In this document: piece by piece, positions 44,184 to 46,905 of the stretch
How positions within the stretch are numbered: position 1 is the stretch's first letter
Layout: each line of letters begins with the position of its first letter
Source: Gammaproteobacteria bacterium
GTDB taxonomy: Bacteria; Pseudomonadota; Gammaproteobacteria; GCA-001735895
Assembly (NCBI GenBank): GCA_018669845.1
Contig: JABHSO010000028.1
Coordinates: 1 to 46,905 of the forward strand
Reading direction: 5' to 3'
DNA: 46,905 nt
Program-made: the position numbers and the translations under genes
Notes under the pieces: model-generated
Databases searched by the model: none
Told to the model about the DNA's origin: nothing
What the model saw: the letters and a program-made list of their open reading frames with translations, nothing else

Positions 44184-46905
44184 TTAATAATGGAACAGGC
44201 AATCCTTTTAATACGGCTATTCAGCTGGGGAGCCAGTCCAATCAAACTGAAAAGGTAGTGCTGGTTGATTTGAATCGGGATGGTTTTCTGGATGTACTTT
44301 TAGCTAATGGTAACTCCTTTGGAGCAGGTGCTTTAAACAGGGTCTTTTTTAATGACGGGATAGGAGACCCGTTTGACACTGCCATAGTATTTGATTTAAG
44401 TGCTGACAACCTTCCAACAACGGATATGGTTATTGGGGATATCGATCATGACGGGAAACTCGATATTCTGACCAGTCAGAATTATGGTGAACGATTACGA
44501 ATGTATGAATATACCGTTGGCTCAAATCCTGCGAATATGACCGGGAAGGATATTTCCCAGGACAGTTATTCAGCCTGGAACCTGGCACTTGCCGATTTTG
44601 ACGGGGATGGAGATGACGATATTGTTGTAGGAGTGGAAGGTGTTAACAGACTTTACAAAAATGACGCTGCATTTGAAGCCTATAACTCTGTCAAAATTAG
44701 CAGTATGGGATCCGCTGCACTCAGTACGCTATCGGTGAAACTGGGCGATATGGATAATGATGGGGATTTGGATGCGGTATTAGGGAATTATACTGGATCA
44801 TTTTCCAACAAAGTGCAGCTGAATAATGGAACAGATGACCCCTTTAATCCCCTGATTGAACAAGATATTGGAGTTATTACAGATCAGGCGGGAGGCGTAG
44901 CTATCGGGGATATAAATAACGATGGTTGGCTTGATGTCGTTTCAGGAAATTATAATGTTTCTTCAAAAGTTTATTTGAATGATGGTAATGGTGATTTATT
45001 TGATGGGATTGCAACCCAGAATATAGGTAGCGAGACTAATGTCTGGGATATAAGACTTGCTGACATGAATAATGATGGCCTTCTAGACGTTGTCACCGGT
45101 AACTTTTCTTCAAGCAAGGAAAATTACGTGTATTTGAACACGGGCAACCCCTTACTGCATTTTAATGCATTCACCCGTATTGACACGCTTGATGGAGATA
45201 ATACTTTTACCACTCGAGCGATAGAAGTAGCCGATATCGATAATGATGGTGATATTGATATCGTAATTGCCAATGACGATGGCAATGCGAAAGAAAATTA
45301 TGTTTACCTGAATAATGGATCTGGAACAACATATACCCGTCGCCTGCTCAGTAGTGCTGAAGCTACTCCTGATGCAGATGGAAGCTCGGGTATTGCTATT
45401 GGTGATGTTGATGGTGACGGTTTGAATGATGTTGTTATTGGGAATGATGGTGTTAACAAGTTATATATCAATGATGGCGATAGTTTTCCTTTTTCTTTTG
45501 CTGGTATAAGCATAGGGGTTAATAATGATACAGATACTACTTATGATGTTATGTTGGAAGATTTGGATCAGGATGGGGATCTTGATTTAGTAGCCATAAA
45601 CAATGGTGCAAATAAATATTACCTGAATAATGGTACTGCGACACCATTTTCAGATGCTGTAGGCATTCCGCTTTCCAGTTTAACCACTTCCGGTTCTGCC
45701 GGAGCTGCCGCTGCAGGGGATATAGATGGAGATGGGTCTATCGATATTGCTCTTGGAAATTTCTCTCTTCCAAATAAATTGTTACGTGCTAAACCCTTTG
45801 ATCTTAATTCAAATATCGTTGAATCAGGTGAAGTGGATACTGATGTTGATATTCTGGCTGCGACACTCAATATGACCCTGTCTAAAACTTTACCAAAGAA
45901 TACATCCATAGACTGGTATTTGAGTAATGATGATGGCCAACGGTATTTCCGGGTGTTACCAGGTGTAGAGTTTATCTTTCCTTCACCGGGAGATGAACTG
46001 CATTGGAAAGCACACTTAAATTCTCTATCTCCTAGTTTAACGCCCTCTATTGACACGGTTTTGATTAGTGCACGTTATGACCATGATCTAGACCTGATTA
46101 TTGACGATAGCGATAACTGCGTTGGCACCAGCAATGCAGATCAGGTAAATACAGATAGTGGTTTTACCGGTGGTGATAGTGATGGTGATGCCTGTGATGA
46201 TGATGACGATGCTGATGGGGTACTTGATGTTGATGATGACTTCTCATTAGATCCTGATGAATCTGTAGATACCGATAATGATGGAATCGGTAATAACGCA
46301 GATACTGATGATGATGGAGACTTGATATTGGATATTGATGAAATTGCTGCAGGCACTAACCCGTTAAATAAGCCTCCTTCAATTACTGGAGATAGCACTA
46401 ATAAAACGGCAACTCCTGATGTGGAATTAGTCTTTTCTCCTGTTTTATCTGATGGAGGTGATGGCCCCTCACTAAGTGTAAGTTTGACCTTTGATGGAGG
46501 TACTGATGTAAATTTACCGGCCTGGCTGAGCTTTGATTCAGCAACTGGAAAATTATCCGGAATTCCTTCTAATGATGACTATGGTACCATTTTAAATATA
46601 GTTTTAACGGTTGATGATGGGTTGGAAACCGCCTCACTTAGTGCATTTAATATTACGATTATAGATACTCGCGCACCAGCTTCTCTGGCTGTGCCTGCCG
46701 GAGGTAATTTCAATGATGATGTGGATGTAGGGCTGTTCTGCCTGGAAAATATAGGCAGTGGATGTAGTTCGATTCATTACACTCTGGATAATGCTGCGCT
46801 CAGGGCTGACTTTATAACATTCAATGGAAGTTCTACCTCGGTTACAATTGATAAAGCATTGGCTAATGTAGATTTACGGTTTTATTCGGTGGATGCTGAT
46901 GGTAA
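44184..46905 (+). pseudogene. Giant FG-GAP/TSP3/Ig-like repeat protein, 3' part (runs off the window)
   Basis: Continuation of the gene beginning at 41130, separated by the IS; open without a stop from 44184 to the window end in the frame set by ATT AAT AAT GGA at 44183. Another ~nine FG-GAP repeats (DLNRDGFLD, DFDGDGDDD, DMDNDGDLD, DINNDGWLD, DIDNDGDID, DVDGDGLND, DIDGDGSID) run to about 45780. Then come a linker domain, acidic thrombospondin-3-type Ca repeats (DSDNCVGTSNADQ, SDGDACDDDDDADG, DTDNDGIGN; about 46080-46370), a He_PIG/cadherin-like Ig domain (PAWLSFDSATGKLSGIPSNDDYG; about 46370-46670), and the start of a chitobiase/Fn3-like segment (CLENIGSGCSSIHYTLDN). Without its start it is probably not expressed in this cell. 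Confidence 0.85.

Noticed and set aside
45619-46398. Long Ser/Pro-rich reverse frames opposite the FG-GAP/TSP3 region
   Set aside because: Antisense images of the repeated Asp/Gly-rich codons; the forward frame is continuous and has clear Ca-binding repeats.

Overview
The window looks like chromosomal DNA of an AT-rich gammaproteobacterium. Pointers are the alpha-2-macroglobulin/penicillin-binding-protein-1C pair, a DUF1820 gene beside a glutaredoxin gene, DbpA, GlgC, a YhiN-type flavoprotein, ChaN, many Sec signals and lipoboxes, and several predicted outer-membrane barrels. Species cannot be fixed from sequence alone. I see no rRNA, tRNA or CRISPR array.

Layout. 1-4.4 kb: the 3' end of a bacteriocin/peptide-exporter type ABC transporter, then an ECF sigma factor, its zinc-type anti-sigma factor, a secreted highly charged His/Met/Glu-rich protein and a TPR plus outer-membrane-barrel protein. 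4.6-9.6 kb: a small protein and glgC, a convergent flavoprotein (yhiN), a DUF5610-like protein and convergent dbpA. 9.7-17 kb: a two-gene reverse-strand unit, alpha-2-macroglobulin then pbpC. 17-18.2 kb: a double-glycine-leader peptide and a degenerate CPBP membrane protein. 18.4-22.2 kb: a CDF cation transporter and a two-domain M16 protease lipoprotein. 22.4-26.3 kb (reverse): a glycosyltransferase-like protein, a pyridoxamine-phosphate-oxidase-fold protein, a HAD phosphatase, an SDR and ChaN. 26.6-30.8 kb (reverse): a tight run of glutaredoxin, DUF1820, GT2 glycosyltransferase, nucleoside-phosphorylase-like protein and M1 peptidase. 30.9-37.4 kb: a complete MoxR-DUF58-small membrane protein-BatA-BatB/C-BatD operon. 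37.6 kb to the end: a FecR-TPR-barrel protein followed by a very large secreted FG-GAP/TSP3 repeat protein, whose gene is split by an IS982-family insertion sequence.

Dispersed repeats are a second layer. Five copies of a paired-hairpin REP/REPIN-like element (core GGTGCGC-nnn-GCGCACC, flanked by GTAG) sit between genes. One supplies the stop codons of two convergent genes, and another forms the 5' coding end of pbpC. A second inverted repeat family (CTTCGTG-rich) lies at 22.2-22.4 kb.

The most interesting candidates for undescribed biology are: (1) the FecR-TPR-barrel protein with the adjacent giant beta-propeller/TSP3 surface protein; (2) the ECF/anti-sigma operon ending in a charged secreted protein and a TPR-barrel protein; (3) the GG-leader peptide with an unusually long hydrophilic core, its palindrome-rich promoter and a CPBP partner lacking canonical motif-1 residues. 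The IS insertion is cleanly reversible in silico: removing it with one 7-bp duplication restores an open frame to the window end.
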